NCBI GenBank assembly: GCA_031763025.1
Contig: JASSKH010000005.1
Span: 17,636,128 to 17,700,127 of the forward strand
DNA length: 64,000 nt
DNA from: Macrocystis pyrifera
Taxonomy: Eukaryota; Sar; Phaeophyceae; Laminariales; Laminariaceae
Direction: 5' to 3'
Shown piece by piece: positions 10,200-21,990 of the stretch (within the stretch, counting starts at the first letter, position 1; the number at the start of each line of letters is the position of its first letter). Made by a program: the position numbers and the translations under genes. The notes beneath the pieces are model-generated. The model made no database searches and was not told the origin of the DNA. It was given only the letters and a program-made list of their open reading frames with translations.

Positions 10200-13025
10200 A
10201 CATATTTCCCAGAGTAACTTTTTTCGGGGCAGGTATGGAGCTCCTCCATGCGTGAATAGCAGAAACAGGCGCTCAAAAAAAAACCCTATCATCGCCGGCG
10301 TCCCTGTTGACCCTGAGGCACTATCCAGGCAGAGGAGGCAGCTCTATCCTTCACCAGGAAAGGCCGTAAGCAAGACGCGCGAGCGACGCATCGCTCTGAC
10401 GTCTTCCGCTGGCACATATGGATCGGCCAATCTGGTCCAACTTCTTATATAACGTTCTATTAATAGTATGTATCGCGCTTGTACAGCAGCAACACATACA
10501 CCAGTCTATCTGCAGGCGATTTGTCTCGGAAGAGGGGACCGCGGTCCTGAAAGAGGATGAGGCTGGTGTACCGCACATTCAAAAATGGTACAGATGAAGA
10601 TACAGATGGTTTTCGGGAGGGGAAAAAAAAAACATCTGCTACCTGGTGAAAAAATACAAAAATACACCGACCTTGCGCGAGTGGCAGTTTAACACTTCAA
10701 CACAGCCTATCATTAACAATAGGCCGGGGTATTACCGAACAGTTGCCATCTATAGTGGAACGTAGATCCCAAGCAACCACCACGTATCTAGGGACGTACC
10801 GACTGTGGACAGAGCGCCCCCTGTCTCCCCAAACGTTGAGCTCACGCGGGGGATCAGCAGGAAAAGTGAAGACCTTCAGCCCCCCTGGAGAGCAGCCGCG
10901 AGCGTGTCTTGTTTGGCTGGAGGGGTGGAGGGGTGGAGACTGCCCCTGCAAAAGCCTCAAGTTTTCTGATGGAAAGCCGCTTCAAAGCCTTGGATGAAAA
11001 GCGAACTGCACCTTGCTCGACCCGTAACAGCCAGCTATTTTTCTTCTTTTGTTTCCTTAGTTTACGTTTATCACAGGCGCGCAATAATATTCGGCGGAAC
11101 TAGGGAACGTTTCTTGCCGTGGGTGGTCCACTTGTACGTTGGGCAGCTTTTTTTTTCCAAAACGTACTTGAAGTGACCGCATTTTTTCATCGATTCTTGT
11201 CCTCTTAAGGTCTGTAAGAGAAGAGAACCTAAAGCGCCCGTCGTCCTAAAAAAGCAACAATGTTCCTGCTAGATAATGTCATGTTCACGTATATATTGCT
11301 ATTAATAAACGTTCTCCTTTTACCATGAATACGACTATGGGAGACTAAAATAACCCAGGACTCGTGACGCTTTCTGCGTTATTTGCTTGGCTTAGCGGAG
11401 GGCTCCGGACCGTTCGAGTTGCCGCCACGCTTGCCAGCTTTCCCCGGGCCAAGCAAAACTTGACACGCGCGCGCGCACCCGCACGCAGCAGACGTTCGCC
11501 GTCGGTATCGGTAGTTGCTGTTACCGACGACGCAGGTACAGTCAGTATCAGCATCGCGTCGATCAGCCTTGGCGCAAGCGGGAGTCTAATTTCGGGGTGC
11601 CACGCATTTCTTTCACATTTTCGTCGACAAACCCGTCGCTACGATGTACAGTACATGTACGACGCCACGTTTCAACCTCCAACCATGTGAGATCGATATA
11701 GCCCCCCTGCCGCCATGTATATGTATGTTATATATTTTGTACACGTGACATATCTGGAAATGAGTTGCAACAAGAAGCCCACGTGTGTATCGCGCAAAGT
11801 ACTGCCGCACTGAACTGCTGTAGCCGTACTGCCAAGGACAGCAGTTGTCGTACCTGGGGTAGACAGCAGTGGGGGTCACTGTCCAAGGGAGGAGTCTTTC
11901 GTTTCTCTTACACGCAAACTTGAAGGCTACTACATGCTGGTAAATTCAAGTATGCCCGTGCCGAGCCATTTTACATATCTCGCTTAGACCGAAAGCTCTT
12001 AAACCGCGACCTCCACCGTAAACGAAGCTCTGAGTACAACCATAAACACCCATGGTACCAGGAATCAATCCATACTGCTTGTTCAGCTGCTGTTGCTGGT
12101 GTTGTTCATCCGATTGCGTGCTTCGCCCGAAGCCCAGAAGGCACGCGGCGCTTGTCCCCACAGCAGCACTACAGTCGTTGTAGCAGCAGCAGCAGAACAC
12201 ATACGGGGCGGGCCTTGCTCCGACCCGAGTCACGGTGCAAAGTAAACACAGGTATTCGTACTGTAATTAATACCATGACCACACGAAAGTCGCATAATAG
12301 CAGGCAGGGTTGATACCGAGGCAGGGTTATAATTAGGTGGCCGGTCGCGCATCAAGGGACACCTGCACCACGAGCCGAACGCGAGGTACGGCCCCCGGCG
12401 TGGCTCCCGGAGGCCGCTCGCCCGCATGGGGGGGCCCGCCAGAGACATTACATTGGTTTGGACAAATATTGTGTATACCGTACATGATAATATTTTCAAA
12501 ATGTGCGTCTTACCCGCTTCTTGCGCCCTAGGCGCACATCAGACCGGCTTCGCTTGTCACGCAAAGTGTAAACAAAAATAAGCAAAAAATTACGATTAAA
12601 AAAACGCACGGAAATATGAAATGATCACAGACAGATGCTGAAAAAGCTGTTTTCTTTGCAAAATGTGGGGGCGAGGGCGCGGGGGGGGGGGGGGTACATT
12701 CTCCTCTACAGTACATATACATATACATATACACTCTACACCTTTTTTTAGTACTTTGGAGCTTTTCGAGACCTGTTTCGCTCTCAGGCAGAGGAAAACG
12801 GAAAACGCTTCAACTGAATTCCGCAAAAAAAAAATGAAGGTGCTCGTGTCACAAGCCAAGCAACTCGACATGAACGCGTCGATCAGCACAGCAGAATGGC
12901 AAAAGGTGCCTCAAATTGTTCCGCTTGCGGCGAAACAGACTCCAAAACAAGTTTCGCCTGCAGCGAAATGGGCTCCATCTTTTTTTCGCCTGTTCGCAAG
13001 GGCACACAGATATTTTCGCCTATTA
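10200..13025. other. Gene-free stretch with scattered short tracts
   Basis: No gene was recognised. Visible items are CGCG runs near 11465-11490, a G tract at about 12680-12694 that on the minus strand reads TGTAC followed by poly(C), ACATAT repeats at about 12713-12735, and many TACTGCTGT/ACCTGG words. Open frames at 11364-11690 and 12663-13034 have no recognisable domain. Confidence 0.35.
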
Positions 13026-13859
13026 GACCTATGACAATGGGAACGCGAAGTCAAAAAGTTTTCGTTCAAAACTTCTGTTTTCAAAGGACAGCCGAAGATA
13101 TTCTCGAAACCGCCGTTGTGGAAAAAAAGGGAAAAAACGTTTGATTTTTCCTTGCTTTTCTTCTAACGGCTGCAAGCGGCACAATTTGTTATGCTCGTTG
13201 CAAATAGTCAACAAGCTGATGAAAATCAGCTCGTGAGACGATAGACGCTCGATCTCGACAGAGACTCAGCCCACGGCCAACCCGCTTGGTGTCGGGCAAG
13301 GCTAACGAGTATAGATGACGGCGTCGAAGGTATCAGGTGGATCTACGGTCTAGGGGGCGAGAGCTGCCGGCGGCGTCCTACGGTCTTCTCCCAAACTTGA
13401 AAACAAAACTACTTTTTGCCATTCGAGACGGATCGAAAAGTCGTGTCATCTGTTTCGTGCACACCAGCGGCCAATCGTTTTTTTATCATGCGCCTGGTCA
13501 GCCCTCCACATGTCACCGGCCATTGTGTGAAGACGGTGACCCTGGGATGGGTCGGAGCCCCTAACAAGCGCACTCCGTTCAGAATTTTTAGAATTCATGA
13601 CGGACTCGTTGGTTTTGTCGATCGATGTCTGTCGAGGACTCGGAATCTCGCCGCTTCGAACTAACCATCCGCCTGAGTTTTTCTGAAGCCGATCTTGGTC
13701 CAACATCGACCCCAGAACTGCTTTTTTTCGGGGTTTTCCAGAAGTTCGGAATTTTCCGTCTGAAGATTCTTGCTCGCAGCAAGCTGTACCTGAAAAATTC
13801 TGGCGCGTATCTTTTGAATTCAACCTTTCATGTAAACTTTTCGTTTCCGTTAGCATAGG
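13026..13859. mobile_element. ~830-bp TIR transposon, copy B (non-autonomous)
   Basis: It begins GACCTATGACAATGGGAACG and its inverted right end reads ACCTATGCTAACGGAAACG. It is collinear with copy A (7958-8786), including the shared middle phrase GACGATAGACGCTCGATCTC. The flanks are not TTAA here, so the target duplication is not confirmed by this copy. No transposase is encoded. Confidence 0.7.
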
Positions 13860-13938
13860 TAGGTCCTTGATAGAGCAAAAACTAGGGTAGCGCGAAACGA
13901 GACCTGCACATTTGTTTTCGCCCGGCCCTTTTAGTATC

Positions 13939-14001
13939 GCAGTCCCGTTTAGGGGACAAATTACTTGGAATTTGACTGGTTTGTTCCCAGCACGGAACTG
14001 C
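13939..14001. mobile_element. 63-bp palindromic element, copy 2
   Basis: The ends GCAGTCCCGTTTAGGGGACA and, inverted, GCAGTTCCGTGCTGGGAACA pair with each other. Same length as copy 1 at 10037-10099, with about 75% visible identity. Confidence 0.65.
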
Positions 14002-15212
14002 TCATCAGCAGTTTGCCCTCAAAGGGTTGATTGAGGCGAACAATGGTGAGCAGCGCACAAGCGGATCTGTGGCAAGCCGGACATTTTTATTGTCTGCTGC
14101 GGCAGCTGGTGCGCTGCGTGCACCTCCGACAAAGTATGATACACTGCAAGCATCATACATCTGCGCGCCAGCGCAGCATTTCAACCCAAACTAGTAACAC
14201 TGCTGTACACACCTGGTATGAGGTATATATACCCCAGGTATCAGGTGTACAGCAGCCGCTACTGTTCCATGTATGCAGCAGTACAAAAAAACGGCATAGA
14301 AGATACTGGTACAGTACAGCCGGAGCTGCAAACCTGTAATTCACAGCAGGAGCACCATCGTACGCTGTTAGCTTGTAGAGACCATACTCGTACATGCACA
14401 AATGCCTTCAGGCATACCGGTACGCCAATCGAGCGGCCGACGGGATCTTTAGGGCCTCTGTCTCTTTCCTTCTCGCTCTCTCCCTCTGTCTCCACATTTC
14501 TCTATCGTGTTGTGGGTATTCTCTACAGCAGTATCTGCTTCTGGAACGTGGAAGCATTTATCACATGATCACACTATCCACATTATCACATTATTGCGTT
14601 CTTAACAATAAAAAAAATACGATTGCAAAGCAGGCCCAAAAAAGCTGCATGGTTGTTCGCACCTTCAACCCCTCTATTATTGATGACAGCAGTGTAGTGC
14701 TGCAGTGCACATACAACACATATTTAACTCCAATTCCTAGTAATTTGAGTCTAGAAAGGGAATGCAGACCTACAAGAGGGTATCATGTCGTGCCTACAGA
14801 CTGGTGTAGACTGTTATTAACAATAGTGCAGCTGTTCTTGTCACGTTGCCGAAAACCGGCGGAGCTCTTCGGCGGTGGAGGTCGACCCGAATGGATCCTT
14901 GCTGCCCCGGGCGGCACTTGCACCACTCAGCCGGTGGAGACCTCCCGAGAGACGGCACGGCTGCAGGGGATCCAGTGGCTGTATCGCAGCAGTTTTTCCA
15001 TCCGAGCAAATATTACACTACCGCAGGAATACCATTGGGTAGACTCACCCGTACATTCCAGGTATAAACAACATTCATCAACAGCAGTACTTGGTATTTA
15101 CATTGCTCGTACTCGTACACGAAAGACACCTTGAGAAGAAAAAAAAATCTTAAAAAGCTGTGAGATCGAAAAATTCCTCAGAACTCATCTTTGCAAGCTT
15201 GGCGTCATACTA
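14002..15212. other. Gene-free stretch rich in short palindromic words
   Basis: No gene is supported. ACCTGGTA, ACCCCAGGTA and TACAGCAG words cluster at 14205-14300 and 15040-15110. A 246-codon open frame (14394-15134) has no domain or splice logic and is treated as chance. Confidence 0.4.
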
Positions 15213-15323
15213 TTAGGGGGGACCATAGTTAGTAGGACCAAACATTGTTATTAATAGTAAAAATAGGGAAATATATAGGTTTTTGTGTGTACCGTAGGTC
15301 CTGTTTACTATGGTCCCCCGTAA
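15213..15323 (+). mobile_element. TA-type MITE, copy 3
   Basis: Ends TTAGGGGGG...CCCCCGTAA. Relative to the other copies it has about 6-8 extra bases making ATTGTTATTAATAGTAAAAA where others read ATTGTTGGTAAAAA or ATTGATAGTAAAAA. Confidence 0.9.
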
Positions 15324-16293
15324 TACTGGGTTGCAGTGATACTTCGATCGCGTACTGTTACCTATACCAGGCAAGACATGTATATGTTTACGCGCAGACT
15401 TACGTTCAATCATAATGCTGTTACAACTCATTACCAAAAGTGAGCAAAAGGGTCAGTTACCGACTACTTACTGCTATCCCGAATCCCGATGATTCCAGCA
15501 GCGGATACGAATCGTTATCGGTAATCGTTATTTGTTAAGATTAGTGATCGAAGGCGAACAGCAGTACTAATAGTCGAAGATACGATATCGGATATATACC
15601 GACAAAAAACGAAAAATCGAATCGATATTACACGATTTCGACACGAGATCGATATTGGCATCATACCTGGCACATAACTGGTACGTTTTTCCCCCATTGC
15701 CTCACTGTATACTTCGTTTAGGTTTCAGAGTAGGCATATAGGCATATTTCCCCCCAATCTCCGCTATTTTTATGCATACAGGTTTTAGAACGAGCTTGTT
15801 GGTTTTGGCCAGTTTCTCAAGCAAAATCACGTCGTTTTATCGTCAAGGTGTAACCAGGGTCAGCACGGAAGCATGTACTCCATGCAACCTGTGACAGTTT
15901 CCCCCCCACCTGATATTTACGGCAGAGCTGTGTGGCTCGAGGTCGGCGTTTTTGACAAAACAAAAAATGATAAATCGAGAAACACAAAACACAAGCCTGA
16001 TCGAACAACGACCTTAGGCAAAGGTTGCCTTGCCCACAAGCAACAACAACGATTATCAGTAAAATCGCGAAACCGAGGAGCGCCCTCTATGTGGTCTTTT
16101 TTGTAGTTGGTGTGTGAGAGGAGGACTTCGCGAAACTCGCCCGTCGTTGGCAGGCAGAAATGGTCGGATCGCTGGTTGGGTGTGTGGTGTGTGGTGGTTG
16201 TGATTCTATTTTGCCACAACACAAAGCGCCAAACAACTCCTAATCGTTTCAAGCATTATACCCAAAAAACGTTCGAGAGGCCTGCAGCTCCTA
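15324..16293. other. Gene-free stretch
   Basis: A patch rich in CGATA/GATATCG (about 15545-15660) is low in complexity. No gene was recognised. Confidence 0.35.
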
Positions 16294-16397
16294 TTACGGG
16301 GGACCATATTAAATATGACCAACGTACACACAAAAACCTGTATATTTCGCTATTTTTACCAACAACATTTGGTCCTATTTACTATGGTCCCCCGTAA
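16294..16397 (-). mobile_element. TA-type MITE, copy 4
   Basis: Ends TTACGGGGG...CCCCCGTAA flanked by TA on both sides; the interior is in the opposite orientation to copy 2. Confidence 0.9.
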
Positions 16398-17058
16398 TAG
16401 AGACAAGCAGGAAGGAGGGAAACGTCGGCAGGTGTCATGATGCAACATACCTGGTGCCAGCATCAGTCAGCGTCACATCCTGGTCGCACCTGGAACGTAC
16501 CCGGTAGAAAGGTTGCTTCGATGCCAAGTGACCTCGCTTCTGACATATCTGCGCGTAAGTAGTGTATGTTTTCTTGTCCCACCGCGTGCGTGGGACCGTC
16601 ACCAAAAGCATACCTGCTACTTGGGAAACCCGCGACTTGACAACGTTTCGACTTGAACTCGGAGGAAACTCCCGAAAAAGAAACATGCCTCGGTGCTGGA
16701 AAACTGGAAAACTTCCCTACTCCGACCCGCTGTCTTAAATTCCACATGCCTGACAGGTCAGATCACGGTGCGAAGCACAAAGAGAATGCACATATTTTCA
16801 TGGATCTGCATCATTTGTACCTGGTACAAGTTTTCACGGGGCTGATCTACAGGACCTGAGCGCTCTGTCATGTGTCCAGAGTATCAATTAGCTGTTGCGT
16901 TATTGCCTTGCGTTGTTGCCCTGTCGCAACGTTCGGGTTGGAACCTGCACTTCAACGCAACAAAACACCGGCCGGAGACCATGTGCGGCTTGCCCAAATT
17001 TAGATTTCGCGCGCCGCAAACGTTTCTCGAGGGGTGGGTCACACCTTGATGGTCAATA

Positions 17059-17320
17059 TTATGGAGGTCTGGGGCTTGGCGCCTAAAGCCGAGCCTCCGA
17101 CCCGAACCCGAACCGTACGGCAGTGGTCAGTACTTGGATGCTGCGCTTGTCAAGACTCTAGGTTGACTCGATCGGCTTGGATGCTGTGCTTGGAAAGACT
17201 CTGCTGTAGATTGATACGCCTGCTCGGGATGCAATGGCCAGGAAATACTGAACGTTGGTTGAGCCGCGTATGAAACACCCATAGCCAATCAGGAGGCCCA
17301 AATAGCTACCTTACGAAGAT
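17059..17320 (+). repeat. Dispersed repeat R, copy 1
   Basis: Collinear with 40003-40283. Shared phrases include GCAGTGGTCAGTACTTGGATG, trimmed to CAGTGGTCAGT, AAGACTCTAGGTTG and AGCCAATCAG. Inside is a short tandem GGATGCTGTGCTTGGAAAGA-like unit. No coding capacity was recognised. Confidence 0.65.
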
Positions 17321-17594
17321 TCACAATCAACCCTTTTGACCACCAGTGTTACACGCCACATGCGAAAAAACGCTGCGGGTGTTTTTCTTGCCCGGAGGGT
17401 ATACTTTTTTTACCGCACGCGTTTCAGGTTCGGGAGGCATCCAAACGCACTTCGCTATGTAAGTTTCAGGCATATTTTCACGCGTAGCAACTTATCGAGG
17501 TTTGGGAGGCGTCTGAACGCACTCTTGTCGAACGATCTTCGGACATAGAGTAGTCATACACGTATCGCCTTTTTTTTTCTCCGGCGTTCCCTAC

Positions 17595-17690
17595 GCGGGG
17601 TGCCTCCTCCGGGGGCCCTCCTGGGGCTCTTCTGGAGCCCTCGTGGGACCCTCGTGGGGCCCTCCTGGGGGCCCTGTGGAGGACTGCCGC
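17595..17690. repeat. GC-rich minisatellite (GGGGCCCTC-like)
   Basis: Short units of 12-18 bp such as CCTCGTGGGACCCTCGTGGGG repeat imperfectly (phrase shortened: CCTCGTGGGAC). The Gly/Pro-rich translation is a by-product of the repeat. Confidence 0.5.
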
Positions 17691-18169
17691 AACACGCCTG
17701 CCTTTCAGTCCCTGTTGAGCTCCGCGCAACACGCGCCGAAGGCTTAATTAACGCCCTTGGAGTAGAATCCTATAGTGATTCGACGCGCAGGTTCGTGTCC
17801 TGCCGTCGACGCCAGTACTAAGGTATTGTGGGTTAGGGCAGCATGTAACAGAACACGATGAGGCAGTAAGGGACGGACCCGACCAGTGACTGCTGTGCGG
17901 GTTGACACTATTAATATTAGTAGTTGCGTTTGATCACTCACATCACACGCATTGGTGTTGGTGTTGTTTTACTTCTTACCTCTCGCCTCGTCCTGGTGAC
18001 TTCTGAGAGAGAGTAAGCAATCCCCCCTTCCAGAGGAATAGGAACGCCTCCACAACATAAGAGGGAGAACAGGAATAACAAAACACCGCGCTAACCCGCG
18101 CTCGTGGTCATGTTATATGGGCGCACCCGGGTTTGTACGAACATTAACGTTTGTACTCTTGCCCGTTGA

Positions 18170-18520
18170 GTACGATCTCCACGTCATGATCTGTAGGATG
18201 TCCATGATCTGTACATATGTCCCAACCCACGATCAGTCGATCTGGGTCAGGCAGATCATGATTTGTCCGACGTGTAAAAATTTCGCGAATGCGACAGATC
18301 ATCGATTCCCAGTAGATATTTCACCAAATGCATATTCCTGATTTTAGGACGGTCTAGCTCATGTTGTCGGTGTGCGAGCCAAATTATCGGCATGATCTAC
18401 AGCAGTAGCACATATTTTATACCAGGTATTTCCTGTATCGGATCTGCAATACTGCTGTACGCAGATCCTGCACTGCATTTCCCAACGGCAGGTTGGGATC
18501 TAGATGATCTACATCGTGTT
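18170..18520. repeat. GATC-rich dispersed repeat, copy 2
   Basis: Shares TCTAGCTCATGTTG(T/C)CGG and the high density of ATGATCTGTA words with 2280-2560. No gene was recognised. Confidence 0.45.
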
Positions 18521-18632
18521 CCGTCCTGCTGTAGGCGTGAAAGCTTTCGTTCAGTATCAGCAAAGATACCAGTATACTTTAGAGGGAGAAGGTGCTGCCA
18601 GGGATGGAAGGCAAAAACGCGTTCGATATTTC

Positions 18633-19454
18633 CAGGGCTGCTCGCGGGTCAGGTCAAAACCTCACGGGTCAGGTCAGGTCAGGTCAGGTCGGGTCGGGTC
18701 GGCTCAGCTGACTCGACCCGACCCGACCCGATCCGAAGCGCAAGATTTTGCAACCCTCCTGACCCGACCCGACTCGACCCGTGAGATTTCAAAACTTCCT
18801 GACCCGACCCGACCCGACTGGACCCGCGAGATTTGAAGACCTCTTGACCCGACCTGACCTGACCGGTGATATTTTAAATACCTTCCGCCAGATTCCGATT
18901 GACCCGTGAGATACGGGTCTGTCGCGGGTCGGATCATCTCAAACCGCGAGACCGTGTCTCTCGACCCCCTGTTTCGACCGGCGGATCCGGCCCGTGTGTC
19001 GACGTTTCAAAAACAATATCATCTGTTATCTTTCTTTTTGTACCCCACAGCAGCAGTAGCGATATGTGGCCAGGCTGTACTTGTAGTAGGTATGGACGGT
19101 GTTTTAATTTTTTATTATGATACTCAAGTGAGTATTATTCAGTTTTGGTACGAGAGAAACTTCAAGACAGAAAGAGGGATGTTTCGCAAGTGTCGGATCC
19201 GCGGGCCGGGTGCACGCGTCCGACCCGCGGGTCGACCCGTTTCTCGCGGGTCATGACCTGAACCGACCGGTGAGCTTTTCATCACCTCTTGGCCAAACCC
19301 GACCCGACCCGACGCGTGAGATTTGAAAAATTCTCGACCCGAACTGACCCGACCAGTTATAAAATTCATACCCGACCTGACCGACCCGCGAGATTTGAAA
19401 ACCTCTTGACCCGACCTGACCCGTGGGTCGGGTCACGACCCGCGAACAGCCCTG
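18633..19454. mobile_element. hAT-like non-autonomous fold-back element, copy 1
   Basis: The ends CAGGGCTGCTCGCGGGTC and, inverted, CAGGGCTGTTCGCGGGTC are near-perfect terminal inverted repeats. They are flanked by GATATTTC (18625-18632) and GATATTTT (19455-19462), an 8-bp target duplication with one mismatch, as expected for hAT transposons. Most of the body is arrays of GACCC/GGGTC with spacers GTGAGATTTGAAAA. GGGTC lies on the left and GACCC on the right, so the element can fold back. About 300 bp of unique middle sequence matches copy 2 (44714-45604). No transposase is encoded. Confidence 0.85.
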
Positions 19455-19679
19455 GATATTTTGAATACTTACAGGGGACAGTATATCGAAACTTGAAACT
19501 CTCGATACGATATTCGGGTAGAAAATTAGCTTCGTAATGTCCAAAACCATAACCATGGTTGAAACCGACAAGCTATCTTGTGTGTATATACGTACGTATG
19601 AACGACTACATACGCACGTCTTTGCCACACATTACAAAGTACATGACTGGGTCCACTTTCTGATCTCACTTGTCGCCTA

Positions 19680-19835
19680 CACACTGGCTCGCGCACCTTT
19701 CCCACTCTCCCAGCATGTGTGTTACTTTCCATCTCCACTGCTGGGAGGATTAACCCTCACACTGCTGCACAAGCCAGAAGCCACAAACCGTGACACGCCT
19801 TTCCCTCCCCCCGGTACTTGCCTTCACCATACCGT
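19680..19835 (-). mobile_element. SINE relic (body only)
   Basis: The order of phrases (ACTTTCCA, GGAGGATTAACCCTCACACT, ACAAGCC, CCCCCGGTACTTGCCTTCA) follows the body of the SINEs at 19866-21990, but identity is low and the tRNA-like head is absent. Confidence 0.45.
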
Positions 19836-19865
19836 ATGTTATTTATTTATTATTTTGAATTATCA

Positions 19866-20862
19866 CTTCTACTTTCCAGCTCAACTAACTCGTAGGTTTC
19901 ATCTTCAGCGAACTTGCGGACGACCTGGGTCACACGTGTCTTCCCTTCTCTCCCCCCGTATTATACGAGCTTTCATTTTTTATCGCGCGTAGGGTTCATT
20001 CATCATTCCCACTGCTCGTCGATTTTTTTCATCGAATGTTGCTGACACACTCTCGCACTCTTGCGTTTTCCGCTAAGGGTCGATCTTAACGAGTGTTTTT
20101 CAGGTTGTTCAGGTATTTTCCCTGAATATCGTTTTTTTCCCGATTTTTTTTTACCCCCCCAAAAAGTCGCCTCGAAGTTTTTAGGTCTTCCTTTGCTTTT
20201 TTTAGGGTTTTTAGGTACAAGGGTTATGACGATCGTGCAGCTCCGCCGTGCTAGCCGTGCTACCGCTCACGAGCAGACAAGGCTGGCCAGGGTCGTCCCG
20301 ACGAAGGCTCTCCACAGACCATGGCCGACCGCAGCAAGCGCAAAGTATCCATGGGGCTCTCTTTTGCGCGTCAACGAAGGCGGACCGACGAAGACCACGG
20401 GGCCACCGCCACCGGATGAGAGTAATCGCCGCCATACCCCTAGTGGAACTTTGTCGCGTTGGGCGTTGTAGCGTGACGAGTTGGTGACGAATTTCACTCC
20501 CCAAGGCACCGACACCTGCCTACGAGTCAGGCCGATGCCAGTGGGACCACCGCATGGACGGTTTCCGCGAGCGCTGCTGCTGCTGTAGTGACGGTTCTGT
20601 GCCGGGTGGACGATATTTCGCGAGCCAACGGAGGCACGTACTCGAGAAGATTCAACCCTCGCTGAATTTGGTGAAATGCCGAAATTTCAGGAAAAAACGA
20701 TATAATACCTGTCGTTAAGATCGACCCTAATCAATTTTTAGGGAAGAAAAAGTCCCACAGAGCATATACACTCGGTGAGACTCGAACCCACAAAAATTGA
20801 TCTTATTTAATATTTTAATATTAATAGTAGGTATGCGGACCACCTGCCAAGCCACCGCGGAC
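19866..20862 (-). mobile_element. tRNA-headed SINE, copy A, split by an inserted element
   Basis: Two SINE parts (19866-20076 and 20728-20862) become collinear with copies B and C once the 20077-20727 insertion is removed. The head lies at the right end on the minus strand and carries pol III-like boxes: an A box (TGGCTTGGCAGGTGGTCC) and a B box (GGGTTCGAGTCTCACC). Between the boxes is an enlarged AT-rich TATTAATA-type stretch. Confidence 0.75.
20077..20727. mobile_element. PIF/Harbinger-like TIR element inside SINE copy A
   Basis: Inverted ends GGGTCGATCTTAACG...CGTTAAGATCGACCC are flanked by TAA on both sides (20074-20076, 20728-20730). About 150 bp at the left and about 60 bp at the right are AT-rich sequence like the small relative at 26396-26549. 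The middle, about 20220-20640, is GC-rich and unlike that relative, with open frames on both strands. It may be captured host sequence; I could not assign it. Confidence 0.75.
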
Positions 20863-20877
20863 AATTTTTTTTTTTTA

Positions 20878-21210
20878 ATCATCATTTTCACTTTCCAGCT
20901 TAACTCGAACCAAAGGTAGGAGGTTTGTACCCTCAGCGGTCTTCTTCTGGACAAGCCGTGGTCACAGGTGTCGTCCTTTCTCCCCCCCGGTGCGTGCCTT
21001 CATAAATACCGCGCTTAGCTAGGGTTCGGCATTCCCACTGCTCGTCGATTTTCATCGAAGTAGCTAACCCAAGCTTTCGCGCTCGTTGCTCATCAATTGT
21101 TTATGCAAGAAAAAACGTACGTATGCACTCGGTGAGACTTGAACCCACGAAATTGATCTTATTAATATTAATAGTAGGCACGCGGACCACCTACTAAGCC
21201 ACGGGGGACC
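20878..21210 (-). mobile_element. tRNA-headed SINE, copy B
   Basis: Full-length by comparison with copy C. The minus-strand head includes an A box TGGCTTAGTAGGTGGTCC and B box GGGTTCAAGTCTCACC. The body includes GACGACACCTGTGACCACGG. Relative to copy C, about 12-15 extra bases (TTAATATTAATAGTA) sit between the A and B boxes. Confidence 0.8.
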
Positions 21211-21679
21211 CCGGCATATGTTATGATAATAATGGCTTCATCATTCCCATTGCCTGCCTTCGTGCTAGTATTGATCGTTCATACCTCTCATATGGACCAG
21301 AAATATGACTACAGACAGCAGTACAGGACTGCCAATAAAAAAGTGCCCAAAAGAACATAATGCTCACTTTTTGGAGAACACGAAGAAAATTGGGCTAAGG
21401 AAAACGGCTCAGTGGTGAACTCTGGACTCAACCCTATATCATAGTTATGCTCAAGGTTGTTTGTTTGAAGATGGCGCCCTAATATGAACCTCAGGCTTGT
21501 CCAGATTAGGTGTTTTCTTGTTGGCGGGTCCATACTGGTGTACCCCCGGGAACGTAGGAGTGGGTACGTACGAGGTATATGTTGATATATCAAGCAGCAA
21601 GTGTCCAACTCTGTCAAGACCGACAGCACAGCCGAGTAAAAACAAAATGGCTGCTGGCGGATGGGCACGAAGTGCCTGT

Positions 21680-21990
21680 CATCTTTTCACTTTTACTTTC
21701 CAGCCCACTCGTAGGAGGTTTTACCCTCGACGATCTTCTGGACAAGCCGTGGTCACAGGTGTCGTCCCTTCTCCCAACCGGTACGTGCCTTTAGTTTTTA
21801 TCGCGCATAGGGTTCAGCATTCCCACTGCTCGTCGATTTTCATCTAATGTACAGCTAACTCACGCTCTCGCGCTTTCCACTTATCAATTTTATGCAAGAA
21901 AAAGTCCCTACGAGCATGCACTCGGTGAGACTCGAACTCACGAAATTGATCTTGATAGGCTCGCGGACCACCTACCAAGCCACCGGGGAC
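21680..21990 (-). mobile_element. tRNA-headed SINE, copy C
   Basis: About 310 bp. On the minus strand the head starts GTCCCCGGTGGCTTGGTAGG and has the B box GAGTTCGAGTCTCACC. The tail end is CTGGAAAGTAAAAGTGAAAAG. It is the copy with the shortest inter-box spacer. The tRNA arms do not pair well enough to name an isotype. Confidence 0.8.

Noticed and set aside
14394..15134. 246-codon plus-strand open frame
   Set aside because: No domain, no codon-use or splice logic; it passes through clusters of short repeated words.
17595..17690. Collagen-like Gly/Pro-rich protein
   Set aside because: Explained by a short GC-rich minisatellite; no flanking exon.
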